DNA of 64,000 bases from an uncultured Fibrobacter sp. (GTDB lineage Bacteria > Fibrobacterota > Fibrobacteria > Fibrobacterales > Fibrobacteraceae). A model generated the notes under the pieces. That model was given only the letters and a program-made list of their open reading frames with translations. It had not been told where the DNA came from and did no database searches. Shown one piece after another: positions 34,493 through 42,104 of the stretch. The stretch covers positions 1-64,000 of the forward strand of contig CAMKLO010000015.1 in assembly GCA_946413655.1 (NCBI GenBank). The letters are read 5' to 3'. The position numbers were made by a program, and so were the translations under genes. Each line of letters begins with the position of its first letter. Position 1 is the first letter of the stretch.

Positions 34493-35860
34493 ATGGAATT
34501 CTTGATGAATCCCGACCGTGAACGGATGAATTTGACATTGGTGATGGCGCTCTTGGTGAACGGGCGCACGGTGCTGGAAGATTTTGCGTGGGCGAGTGGC
34601 AGTGAACGCTATGCGGATGCTTTGAAAGATTTTGGGCTCACATACGAATTGCAGGGACATCAGCTAGTCTTGAATGGCAAGGGATTCCAGTACCCGGTGC
34701 CAACGATGCTCCCGATTAAATTTAATGAAGCGGATAACGTTTTATTGTGGACGCTTGCTAGCAAGGACGAAGAACAGCTTTATACGTTCGCAGCCGAAGT
34801 GGATGACGCTGGAATTGCCCGTGTGAACACGGCGAAGGAAACGCTCCAGAAGTATTTCAAAATCAAGGTCCAGAAAGACGAACCGGCGAAATTCGTGTTT
34901 AACTTTTTGCGTGACGAATTGAACGTCAAGAAGGATTCGCTCGGGAACGTTTCGTATGCGATGCGCAATAGGCTTTTGCTCCGTGCGCTTATCCGCAATG
35001 AATATTTGAATTTCGAAGAAAAATCGACGGTGCATGACCAGTGGACGAAAATGCTCATTTACTTTGGTGCGGCGGTAAAGTACGAAGGCCGTGGCATGGA
35101 GCAGTTGAGCGAATTCGAACGCCGCTTGATGATTGCGCAGGGCAAAAAAATTGAACGCACGCAGTTCACGGAACTTTCGGAGACGAAGGTGATTACGGCG
35201 CGTGAATACTATGTGCCGGGCGATACGACGGAAGCGACTGCGTTTGCGGTTTTGGCAACAGTCGGGAACATGCCGAAGGATAATGTTGTCAAGCTTTTGA
35301 ACGTGGATTTGAACAGTAGCCGTGCAGGCGCCTTGACGTGCCTCAAACGCATGGGCGCAAACGTTGAAACGGTAAGTCGTCGTGAAAAGTACGGTGATGT
35401 TTTTGGCGACGTCGAAATTAAGCCGCTGGCATCTGGAAAGCGTTTGCAGGGGCGCCGCTTTAGCGAAGATGTGATTGCGACCGCGCTTGAAGAATACCCG
35501 CTATTAGCGGTGGCTGCTTGCTACGCTGAAGGCGAAACGATTTTGCGATTGCCTAAGGAAGTGCGCTTGGAAATGCGCCCCAAGAATGAATTTTTGGCGA
35601 TAAACTTGCGCAAGACGGGCGCCGAAGTAGGCGTGTATGACGATGGCCTTGTGATTCGCGGCTTGGAAACGATTGTGAATGGTAGCGATTTTGATGGTGG
35701 CGATTCGGCGCAGATAGGACTTGCCTTGAACGTTTTGTCGATTGCGTTACAGAACGACGAACCTGTCGATAATATGGACAAGGTCGAAGCTATGTTCCCG
35801 GGCGTTGTCGAAAAGTTGAAGAACGTGCTTGTCGCTGAAAATACCGAGAAGAAGGAATAA
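34493..35860 (+). CDS. EPSP-synthase-like protein lacking the catalytic motifs
   Basis: The 455-residue protein is recognisable as an EPSP synthase (AroA) homologue from order and spacing: an N-terminal helix-plus-strand unit, YYVPGDTTEATAF matching the usual GDxSSA, CLKRMGANVE, EEYPLLAVAACYAEGETIL, RKTGAEVGVYDDGLVIRG and a C-terminal FPGVVEKL. Yet the catalytic signatures are replaced. The PGxKSxxxR opening is NPDRERMN, no GNxGTxxR exists, the KExDR segment reads RLEMRPKNE, and DHR is absent. It is probably a non-catalytic pseudoenzyme or an enzyme with a new reaction. AAGGA precedes the ATG at 34493. It follows tyrA by 18 bases. Confidence 0.75.
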   Translation: MEFLMNPDRERMNLTLVMALLVNGRTVLEDFAWASGSERYADALKDFGLTYELQGHQLVLNGKGFQYPVPTMLPIKFNEADNVLLWTLASKDEEQLYTFAAEVDDAGIARVNTAKETLQKYFKIKVQKDEPAKFVFNFLRDELNVKKDSLGNVSYAMRNRLLLRALIRNEYLNFEEKSTVHDQWTKMLIYFGAAVKYEGRGMEQLSEFERRLMIAQGKKIERTQFTELSETKVITAREYYVPGDTTEATAFAVLATVGNMPKDNVVKLLNVDLNSSRAGALTCLKRMGANVETVSRREKYGDVFGDVEIKPLASGKRLQGRRFSEDVIATALEEYPLLAVAACYAEGETILRLPKEVRLEMRPKNEFLAINLRKTGAEVGVYDDGLVIRGLETIVNGSDFDGGDSAQIGLALNVLSIALQNDEPVDNMDKVEAMFPGVVEKLKNVLVAENTEKKE

Positions 35861-35897
35861 AATGTTAACCCAGAATGACAGAATGATTTTGCCCAAT

Positions 35898-35932
35898 CTG
35901 TCATTCCGGCCTCCGAGCCGGAATCGCCTTCT
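35898..35932. repeat. TGTCATTCCGG palindromic repeat
   Basis: CTGTCATTCCGGCCTCCGAGCCGGAATCGCC forms a stem with a CTCCGA loop. It belongs to the family that also appears at 280-306 and 39060-39140. It lies between the EPSP-synthase-like gene and nadK. Confidence 0.7.
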
Positions 35933-36011
35933 GGGCTATCAAAGAAAGCCGCAGTGATAGGATCCATAAATTAGGTGATGCATTGATTGAACGTTAAACT
36001 TGAGGATGAAA

Positions 36012-36896
36012 ATGAATAAGTCTTTCAGCAACATTGGAATTGTCGGCTTTAAGGACAAAAGTTCTGACTTGGCATGTGCCTTGAAGCAGATTACTTCTTG
36101 GGCGCTTGAACATCCGCAGGTGAAGTTCTGTGCGCTGGATTCCTTGAAGGAACTGGTGAAAAAGCCGATTCGCGTGGTGAAAGAGTCTGCTTTGCAAAAG
36201 ACGGATTTGCTGATTGCGATTGGCGGTGATGGCACTGTGCTTACGGCGGCGCATATCGCACTTGGCCATGATATCCCGATTTTGGGCGTGAACGCGGGCC
36301 GTGTTGGATTCTTGGCGGAATCTCGTGTGGAAGGCTTGACCAAAACGCTTGATAGTTTGCTTGCGGGTGACTTTGCGACCCGTGACCGCATGATGATCGA
36401 GGCTGCTGTTTATCATGGAAAAAAGTGCATCGCCAAACAGACTGTGCTGAATGAAGTCCACGTGCGCGCTCATGCTCCGGAACGCATGGTGAACGTGAAT
36501 GTCACTTACAATGATACCTGCCTTACGGAATACTGGGCGGATTCTATTCTCGTTTCGACGCCGACGGGCTCGACGGCTTATAACTTGGCGGCGGGTGGTC
36601 CGATTATTCACCCCTCGACGCCGGCAGTGGTGCTGACGCCCGTGGCTCCGAGCAGCCTCTCGGTGAGACCGCTTGTGCTTTCGCTTACGGATAAAAAATT
36701 ACGATTAGCTTCGGCTGTGAATTGCTCACTCGACCTCGTTTTCGACGGGCGTATTGATTTCGAAATGAAACCGGATGAATACGTGATGTTGTCTGAAAGT
36801 AAACTCGTGACGACGTTTATTCGTATGCGTCACACGGGCTTTGTGGGCGCTCTTCGCGAAAAGCTGGGCTGGACGGGGAAACCTCGATCAGCTTAA
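36012..36896 (+). CDS. nadK: NAD kinase
   Basis: NadK phosphorylates NAD to NADP. The 294-residue protein has the GGDGTVL motif (residues 71-77), LGVNAGRVGFLAE, a catalytic NEVHV region and TPTGSTAYNLAAGGPI. GAGG lies six bases before the ATG at 36012, so MNKSF is preferred over 36000 (TTG) and 36006. A repeat-bearing gap separates it from the aromatic genes, so it may be a separate unit. Confidence 0.95.
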   Translation: MNKSFSNIGIVGFKDKSSDLACALKQITSWALEHPQVKFCALDSLKELVKKPIRVVKESALQKTDLLIAIGGDGTVLTAAHIALGHDIPILGVNAGRVGFLAESRVEGLTKTLDSLLAGDFATRDRMMIEAAVYHGKKCIAKQTVLNEVHVRAHAPERMVNVNVTYNDTCLTEYWADSILVSTPTGSTAYNLAAGGPIIHPSTPAVVLTPVAPSSLSVRPLVLSLTDKKLRLASAVNCSLDLVFDGRIDFEMKPDEYVMLSESKLVTTFIRMRHTGFVGALREKLGWTGKPRSA

Positions 36897-36926
36897 GGCT
36901 TTGTTTTTTTATATATTAAAAACTTG

Positions 36927-37457
36927 ATGAAGTCAATCAAGTTCAGATTTGCGATGTTTTGTGTGCTGGTCTTTTTGTGGCTAGCCTTTTGCTGTATGGC
37001 CTGTGACCCGACGGAACAGGAGCTCACGTACAACTATGGGTCCGATATTGCTGCCTATAAACCGGACAAGGTGGATTCCTTGGCGTTGCGTGTTACGTAC
37101 CAAGTGGGGGACTCCATCTGGGCGGATACGGCGGTGAACTCGGAATCCGATGCCAGGATAATTTGCCGCGAAACCTGCGACAGCCTTTTCTTGCTTGGCC
37201 GCGAGAATAAGATATCGATCGACATCTCCTTTTACTGTAGTGGCAATGTAGTCGCCTTGCCTACGTTCGAAGTCAATAGCCATTCAGATTCTTGGAAACC
37301 GGAAGAACTCAATTTCCGGTTCCTGGAATATGACGAACGTTCCGTCCGTGAAGATTTTCAATTTGAGAAATTCATGCCGCCAGAAGACACATCCTGTGGC
37401 AAGTTTGTGAACTATGTAGTGCTGAGGTTGAAATGCTCCCACGGATGGTGCTATTAA
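36927..37457 (+). CDS. hypothetical lipoprotein
   Basis: The 176-residue protein has a signal peptide with a possible lipobox (LAFCCMAC) and a mature part rich in acidic residues with several cysteines (RIICRETCDS, FYCSG, DTSCGK, CSHGWC). No family is recognised. TATATTAA followed by AAAACTTG lies directly before the ATG, again with no Shine-Dalgarno. The end overlaps the next gene by 25 bases in another frame, pointing to co-translation. Confidence 0.62.
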   Translation: MKSIKFRFAMFCVLVFLWLAFCCMACDPTEQELTYNYGSDIAAYKPDKVDSLALRVTYQVGDSIWADTAVNSESDARIICRETCDSLFLLGRENKISIDISFYCSGNVVALPTFEVNSHSDSWKPEELNFRFLEYDERSVREDFQFEKFMPPEDTSCGKFVNYVVLRLKCSHGWCY

Positions 37458-38170
37458 TCGCTTGCTTGGCCTGCGCGGCGCTCGCCTTTTCGGACGATTC
37501 GGGGTACCCGTATTTCGAGGTGTCCCTGGGTGGCCATTATGCGTCGTACAGCATCAAGACGGAATCCTCTACTCATTGGTATCACGATATGGAACGCGAC
37601 GAGATGGTCTATGACGAGGACCTCACGTACGACATCTTCTCTTTTGAAGGTGGCGGCCCGATGCTCGGTGTGCAGGCGGGATTTTCTCCTGGCGAACGGT
37701 TTGTTTTCTTGTTGGATTTCGGTCTTTTTGTATCGATAGGCGGTTCACGCTACAAGCTTTATTCCTGCGACAAGGATGAATACGCCGAAACCGAGGTTAT
37801 GGTCCGCCCGCTCTTCGGCTTCGGATTCAAGGTTTTTCCTTTCCCGTCCAAAAATTCTGCTTTGTACGGGTTGTTTGCGGGTGCTACGCTCTCGTTCATG
37901 TGGAGTGACAACCAGTGGGAAAAATACGGGATGGAGTATTGTGATTTTGATGTCGGCTTCAAGGTCGAGGCGGGCAAGCTCTGGAGCGTATCGGAACATT
38001 ACCTTGTCGGGTTCACCCTGACTGCGGGATTTCACGTCACTGCCGCTGGCCCCAATAACGAAGAATATGGCGACGATAGATTCCGGATAGGGGAGAACCC
38101 GAAACGCGACCCCGTCGATGAATGGAATAATCTCCACTTGGGCTTATCGTTGACTGTTGCACGGAAGTAG
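37433..38170 (+). CDS. outer-membrane beta-barrel protein
   Basis: The 245-residue protein has a signal peptide (ending AALAFS) and alternating aromatic strands such as YFEVSLGGHYASY, MLGVQAGFS, ALYGLFAGATLSFMW and LHLGLSLTVARK, typical of an OmpA-like/outer-membrane beta-barrel. GAGG is upstream of the ATG at 37433, which lies inside the preceding lipoprotein gene. The pair may act together at the envelope. It is followed by the convergent pseudouridine synthase gene after only seven bases. Confidence 0.68.
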   Translation: MLPRMVLLIACLACAALAFSDDSGYPYFEVSLGGHYASYSIKTESSTHWYHDMERDEMVYDEDLTYDIFSFEGGGPMLGVQAGFSPGERFVFLLDFGLFVSIGGSRYKLYSCDKDEYAETEVMVRPLFGFGFKVFPFPSKNSALYGLFAGATLSFMWSDNQWEKYGMEYCDFDVGFKVEAGKLWSVSEHYLVGFTLTAGFHVTAAGPNNEEYGDDRFRIGENPKRDPVDEWNNLHLGLSLTVARK

Positions 38171-38177
38171 AGTTATC

Positions 38178-39071
38178 TTAGTTGGGTTTGATTTCTTGGA
38201 TTTCGCCGGGCTTTAAATCGCCGAGCGCAAATTTATCGAACTGGATGCGCGCGAGGCGCATGACTTCGTAACCCAGGTGGGCGAGCATGCGGCGGATTTC
38301 GCGGTTCTTGCCTTCGGAAAGCGTGATTTCGAGCCAACTCGTTTTATCGTTTTCGCGGTGGAAAACAGCGCGCTCGGCGTGCATGAATTCTTCTTTTTCG
38401 CCGAAGACGCGGGGTGGTACGTTGAATCCTTTTTCCATCTGCTCAAGCTCCGCTGTTGTCGGCTTGCCGTTGACCTGCACCCGGTAAATCTTTGTGTGAA
38501 GAGCTGTTACTGGATCCTTCGACTTCGCTGACGCTTCGCTCAGGATGACATTTGGATTGCGCGATTCTCTCGTCTCTCGTCTGTAGGGCTTCGCCCGTTC
38601 TCTCGTCTGTAGCAACGCGTCCGCCCATTGCGTGTCGTTCGTAAACAGGAGCAAGCCTTCGCTGGCGGCGTCGAGGCGGCCTACGGGCGATATGTGCGGT
38701 ACGGGCTTGCCTGGGAACATCTTGGCGTATTGTTCGCGGAAAAGGTCCATGACGGTCGCACGCCCTTTTTCATCGCTTGCCGTTGTGACATAGCCGCGCG
38801 GCTTGTTCATCATAAAGTAAACGAACTCGCTTGCTTTTACGGGCTTCCCGTCAACGCAAATTTCATCATTTTCGCGGGCGGGCGTGTCGGGGTCGCACAC
38901 GATTTTACCACGCAAAGAAACATGACCCTCGCGGACCAGATTTTCTGCAATGCTCCGGCTGCAAAAGCCACGCTTGGAAATCACACGGGCAACGCCGTGA
39001 GTTTTTTCCTTCGCGGCTTGCGGGCGTTTATTCCAATTGCTTTTGTTATTGAAGCTCATTTGAATTGTCAT
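38178..39071 (-). CDS. RsuA/RluB/RluF-family pseudouridine synthase, with in-frame repeat insertion
   Basis: The enzyme isomerises uridine to pseudouridine in rRNA. The 297-residue protein (start at 39071) has an S4 domain (VARVISKRGFCSRSIAENLV), the catalytic aspartate in VGRLDAASEGLLLFTND, and the C-terminal SEGKNREIRRMLAHLGYEV. The segment between LLQ and TKIYRV carries 36 extra residues from a compound repeat insertion (38499-38606). The candidate ATG at 39071 is preceded by GGAGG from another repeat; 39059 is a second candidate. Which rRNA site is modified is not evident. Confidence 0.85.
   Translation of the reverse strand: MTIQMSFNNKSNWNKRPQAAKEKTHGVARVISKRGFCSRSIAENLVREGHVSLRGKIVCDPDTPARENDEICVDGKPVKASEFVYFMMNKPRGYVTTASDEKGRATVMDLFREQYAKMFPGKPVPHISPVGRLDAASEGLLLFTNDTQWADALLQTRERAKPYRRETRESRNPNVILSEASAKSKDPVTALHTKIYRVQVNGKPTTAELEQMEKGFNVPPRVFGEKEEFMHAERAVFHRENDKTSWLEITLSEGKNREIRRMLAHLGYEVMRLARIQFDKFALGDLKPGEIQEIKPN
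38499..38606. repeat. compound palindromic repeat insertion inside the pseudouridine synthase
   Basis: The 108-base insertion has two parts: CTGGATCCTTCGACTTCGC...CTCAGGATGACA (38510-38550, like 1010 and 8628) and TCTCTCGTCTCTCGTCTGTAG (38567 on), a member of the 30747/44111/53452 family. It encodes 36 residues (TRERAKPYRRETRES to KDPVTAL) in frame without a stop. Confidence 0.75.
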
Positions 39072-39140
39072 GCCCGCCTCCGAGCGGGCACCTCCTTCTT
39101 TGTACAAGGTGGGAGATTCCCGCTTTCGCGGGAATGACAA
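39060..39140. repeat. TGTCATGCCCGCCTCC and CCCGCTTTCGCGGGAATGACA palindromic repeats
   Basis: Two palindromes, CATGCCCGCCTCCGAGCGGGCAC and GATTCCCGCTTTCGCGGGAATGACA, lie between the pseudouridine synthase and hisC. They are members of the TGTCAT repeat family (also at 280 and 35898). The first supplies a GGAGG just upstream of the 39071 ATG on the minus strand. Confidence 0.75.
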
Positions 39141-39149
39141 GATCAATGT

Positions 39150-40259
39150 TTATTTATTAAGATATGCCTTGATGTTTGCGAGGCATTTTGCGTTCTGCGC
39201 TTCGGTGCCCACGGTAATGCGGAGCACGTCACCCATCGCAGGCTGCGGACGGATGATGGTGCCCTTCGACTGCAAGAACTTGAAGGCGTCCATCGGGTCC
39301 TTGAATCCGCTGACGGCGATGAAGTTCGAGTGGCTATCGACGTAGGGGAGGCCCAGTTCCTTGAAGCCGGCCTTGAGCTGTTCGAGCCCCTTCTTGTTGA
39401 GCTCGCGGACCTTGTTCACGTATTCCTGGTCGTCGATGGCGCCGATGGCGGCGGCCTGGGCGATGCTGTTCACGTTGAACGGTTCACGCACGCGGTTGAT
39501 GAGGTTCACGATTTCGGGGCGGGTGATGCAGTAGCCCACGCGGAGGCCGGCGAGGCCGTAGATCTTGCTGAACGTACGGCAGCAGATGATGTTCTTACCT
39601 TCGGCAATGCGGCTGTTGAAATCCGGGACGAGTTCCGGCGTGTCTTCGATAAATTCGGTGTAGGCTTCGTCCATCACGAGAACGCAAGTTTCCGGGAGGC
39701 TGTCAGCGAAGTCGAGGATTTCCTTGGCGGTGAGGTCAGAACCGGTCGGGTTGTTCGGGTTCGCGAGGAACACGATGCGGGTCTTCTCGTTCACGGCGGC
39801 GCGCATGGCCTTGAGGTCGTAGTTGTATCCCGGGGCGGGCATATCGACTTCGACCAGCTTGGCGTTCATGGCCATGGTGGCGAGTTTGTAAACAGCGAAG
39901 CTGTGGTTGCCCATGACGGCTTCGGTGCCGGGGCCGAGGAACACCTGGGCAATCATGTCCAGGAGCTCGTTACTGCCGTTACCCACAGCAATCTGTTCGC
40001 GCTTCACGCCGCGGAACTCTGCAATCTTTCCGATGAGGTCGTAGCTGCCGCCATCCGGGTAGAGGTTCACTTCTTCCAACGCCTTGCGGGCCTCTTCCAT
40101 GCCCTTCGGGCTCGGGCCAAAGGGGTTTTCGTTGCTCGCGAGTTTGTCGATATCTTTCGGGTCGAGGCCGAATTCGCGGGCGGTGTAGGCGATGGGTTTG
40201 CCGGTCACGTAGAGCGGCTGCTTCAAGATGTGCGGTTGTGCGAGCTGATTAATATCCAT
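39150..40259 (-). CDS. hisC: histidinol-phosphate aminotransferase
   Basis: HisC transfers an amino group from glutamate to imidazole acetol phosphate in histidine synthesis, and can also serve aromatic amino acids. The 369-residue protein has DKLASNENPFGPSP at the start, VGNGSNELLDM, LANPNNPTGS, VMDEAYTEF and the PLP lysine in CRTFSKIYGLAGLRVGY. It is isolated from other his genes in this window. No Shine-Dalgarno is seen; AAAAAA directly precedes the ATG. Confidence 0.9.
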   Translation of the reverse strand: MDINQLAQPHILKQPLYVTGKPIAYTAREFGLDPKDIDKLASNENPFGPSPKGMEEARKALEEVNLYPDGGSYDLIGKIAEFRGVKREQIAVGNGSNELLDMIAQVFLGPGTEAVMGNHSFAVYKLATMAMNAKLVEVDMPAPGYNYDLKAMRAAVNEKTRIVFLANPNNPTGSDLTAKEILDFADSLPETCVLVMDEAYTEFIEDTPELVPDFNSRIAEGKNIICCRTFSKIYGLAGLRVGYCITRPEIVNLINRVREPFNVNSIAQAAAIGAIDDQEYVNKVRELNKKGLEQLKAGFKELGLPYVDSHSNFIAVSGFKDPMDAFKFLQSKGTIIRPQPAMGDVLRITVGTEAQNAKCLANIKAYLNK

Positions 40260-40470
40260 TTTTTTAGCTACTAGAGGTTAATGTTTTTTTGCTAGGATTC
40301 GTTCTGAACTTTTTCATTCTCGCGTGGGTTCGGCTTGCTCACCAACCTTAGCGGGAATCTTCTTTAATTCATCGAAGGATCCTGTAGATTCCAGTTCTAA
40401 TCTAGAAATTTTTTGGGGGTGATTTCGTGGCGTTGTCGTTGCAATACATAATTTAATGTATATTTCTGGC

Positions 40471-41031
40471 ATGAAGATTGTTCCTTTGAAGATTTTTCTT
40501 GTTTGTCTAGTCGCCACATTCTTTGCGGCTTGTACTGCAACTGGCGATTTCGTAGGCGGTGATGAAGACGAATTGTCGTCCGGTGTTCAAAAAAAATCTT
40601 CCAGCAGCGTTGCTGAGTCATCTAGCGCTAGTGTAAAGAGCATTTATGATGCGGTGGAGGAATCCGGCCTCTATACGACAAAGGATTCTGTGGCGGCGTA
40701 CTTGTGCAAATTCGATAAATTGCCCGCAAATTATGTCGGAAAGAATGAGGGGAAAAAACTTTACGAATCCAAAACGGGCAAGACATTTGAAAAATGGAAT
40801 TTTAACCCGTGGACCACAATTAACGTGATGATTGGCGGCGACAACTTTGACAATTTTGCCTCTAGTCCGGATAATTATCACGAAACGTTACCCGAAGGTT
40901 CTTACCACGAAGCCGATGTGGAGTATTCCGCCAAGAATCGTGGAACTAAGCGGTTGGTCTATCAGCCGGATTGCGTAATCTACTATACTGCAGACCACTA
41001 CGAGACTTTCACTAGAATGGAAGTGCGGTAG
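40471..41031 (+). CDS. barnase-family ribonuclease lipoprotein
   Basis: The 186-residue protein has a lipoprotein signal (TFFAAC, Cys21), a Ser-rich linker (about 43-56) and a C-terminal barnase-type domain (about 70-186). The match covers FDKLPANYVGKNEG, VMIGGDNFDN, YHEADVEY, KRLVYQPD and TADHYETF. The catalytic Glu147, Arg161 and His176 have exactly the spacing of barnase Glu73, Arg87 and His102, and Arg157 and Lys83 match Arg83 and Lys27. It should therefore cut RNA outside the cell or on the surface. No barstar-like gene lies nearby. TATATTTC ends four bases before the ATG. Confidence 0.85.
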   Translation: MKIVPLKIFLVCLVATFFAACTATGDFVGGDEDELSSGVQKKSSSSVAESSSASVKSIYDAVEESGLYTTKDSVAAYLCKFDKLPANYVGKNEGKKLYESKTGKTFEKWNFNPWTTINVMIGGDNFDNFASSPDNYHETLPEGSYHEADVEYSAKNRGTKRLVYQPDCVIYYTADHYETFTRMEVR

Positions 41032-41127
41032 TTTTTAGGGGTGTAATTGTAAAAAATTGTTCTGTACGAGTTGAACTTACTTTCTTAATATATATTAATT
41101 ACAGAACAACCCCTGAGGAGGTCTAAA

Positions 41128-41898
41128 ATGAAGAACTATTTCGATATCAAGGACAAAGTCGCCGTTGTTACTGGTGCTTCGTCGGGTCTTGGATTGCAAA
41201 TTGCGCGTGCGTACGCAAGTCAGGGAGCAAAGGTAGCCCTGTTTGCAAGGCGCGAGGACCGCCTCAAGGATAATGTCGCCGCTATCCAGAAGGAATTCGG
41301 TGTCGATGCGATGTATGCCACTTGCGACGTGGGCGATTACGACAGCATCACCAAGGCTGTCGAAAAAGTCATAGCCGCTTACGGGCGTATCGACATCCTC
41401 GTCAATTCCGCCGGTATGGGTTGCAACAAGATGGTCATGGACCAGTCCAACGAAGAGTGGGAACGCCACCTCCATGTTGACTTGAGCGGCGTCTATTACA
41501 TGTGCAAGGCTGTGGGCAAGGTCATGATCGACCAGAACTACGGCAAGATTATCAATATCGGCTCGATTCATTCCAGGGTGATTTTCCCGGGCGGCGGCAT
41601 CAGTGCTTACGCCTCCGCGAAGGGTGGCGTGATGAACTTGACCAAGAACTTGGCTGTGGAATGGGCGAAGTATAACATTACCGTGAACGCCATCGGGCCA
41701 GCGGTGTTCGAAACCGAACTGACGGCAAGTTCCCTCGAAATTCCCGGCTTCATGGATCTCATCAAGGCATACTGCCCGGCGGGTCGTTTGGGCAAACCCG
41801 GTGAATTGGACGGTATCGCCATTTACTTGGCGTCCGATGCATCGAGTTTCTGCACTGGCCAGTTGATTTGTATCGATGGTGGCTGGACTGCAATCTAG
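41128..41898 (+). CDS. short-chain dehydrogenase/reductase
   Basis: The 256-residue enzyme has the NAD(P)-binding VTGASSGLGLQIA, NSAGMG, catalytic Ser in INIGSIHS and the Y-x3-K in AYASAKGG. It is close to gluconate 5-dehydrogenase and 3-oxoacyl-ACP reductase-like members, and the substrate is not clear. AGGAGG precedes the ATG at 41128. It stands alone with its own terminator. Confidence 0.88.
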   Translation: MKNYFDIKDKVAVVTGASSGLGLQIARAYASQGAKVALFARREDRLKDNVAAIQKEFGVDAMYATCDVGDYDSITKAVEKVIAAYGRIDILVNSAGMGCNKMVMDQSNEEWERHLHVDLSGVYYMCKAVGKVMIDQNYGKIINIGSIHSRVIFPGGGISAYASAKGGVMNLTKNLAVEWAKYNITVNAIGPAVFETELTASSLEIPGFMDLIKAYCPAGRLGKPGELDGIAIYLASDASSFCTGQLICIDGGWTAI

Positions 41899-41954
41899 CT
41901 GGAATGCGTTAATATTTTTGTGTTTATAAAAATCTTTGACATTGCGAAAAAATT

Positions 41955-41982
41955 AGCCGTTTTTGTAAGAAAACGGCTTTTT
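41955..41982 (+). terminator. intrinsic terminator of the dehydrogenase
   Basis: AGCCGTTTT (41955-41963) pairs with AAAACGGCT (41970-41978), followed by T residues. Confidence 0.85.
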
Positions 41983-42104
41983 CTGTGCTTTTATTGGATT
42001 GAAATTCTTGACAAAATGTCTAGAAATTAAATGCAAAATTACGCTCTATAATGATTTTTGGAATATAGATTATATCATGGTGAAATTATAAGGAAGTTGG
42101 TGAG

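Noticed and set aside
34493..35860. Reading the EPSP-synthase-like gene as MurA
   Set aside because: MurA signatures such as the catalytic cysteine loop are not found, and the context is aromatic amino acid synthesis.
40260..40470. A gene or RNA between hisC and the barnase-like gene
   Set aside because: No open frame with a start signal, no tRNA cloverleaf and no clear terminator could be supported.
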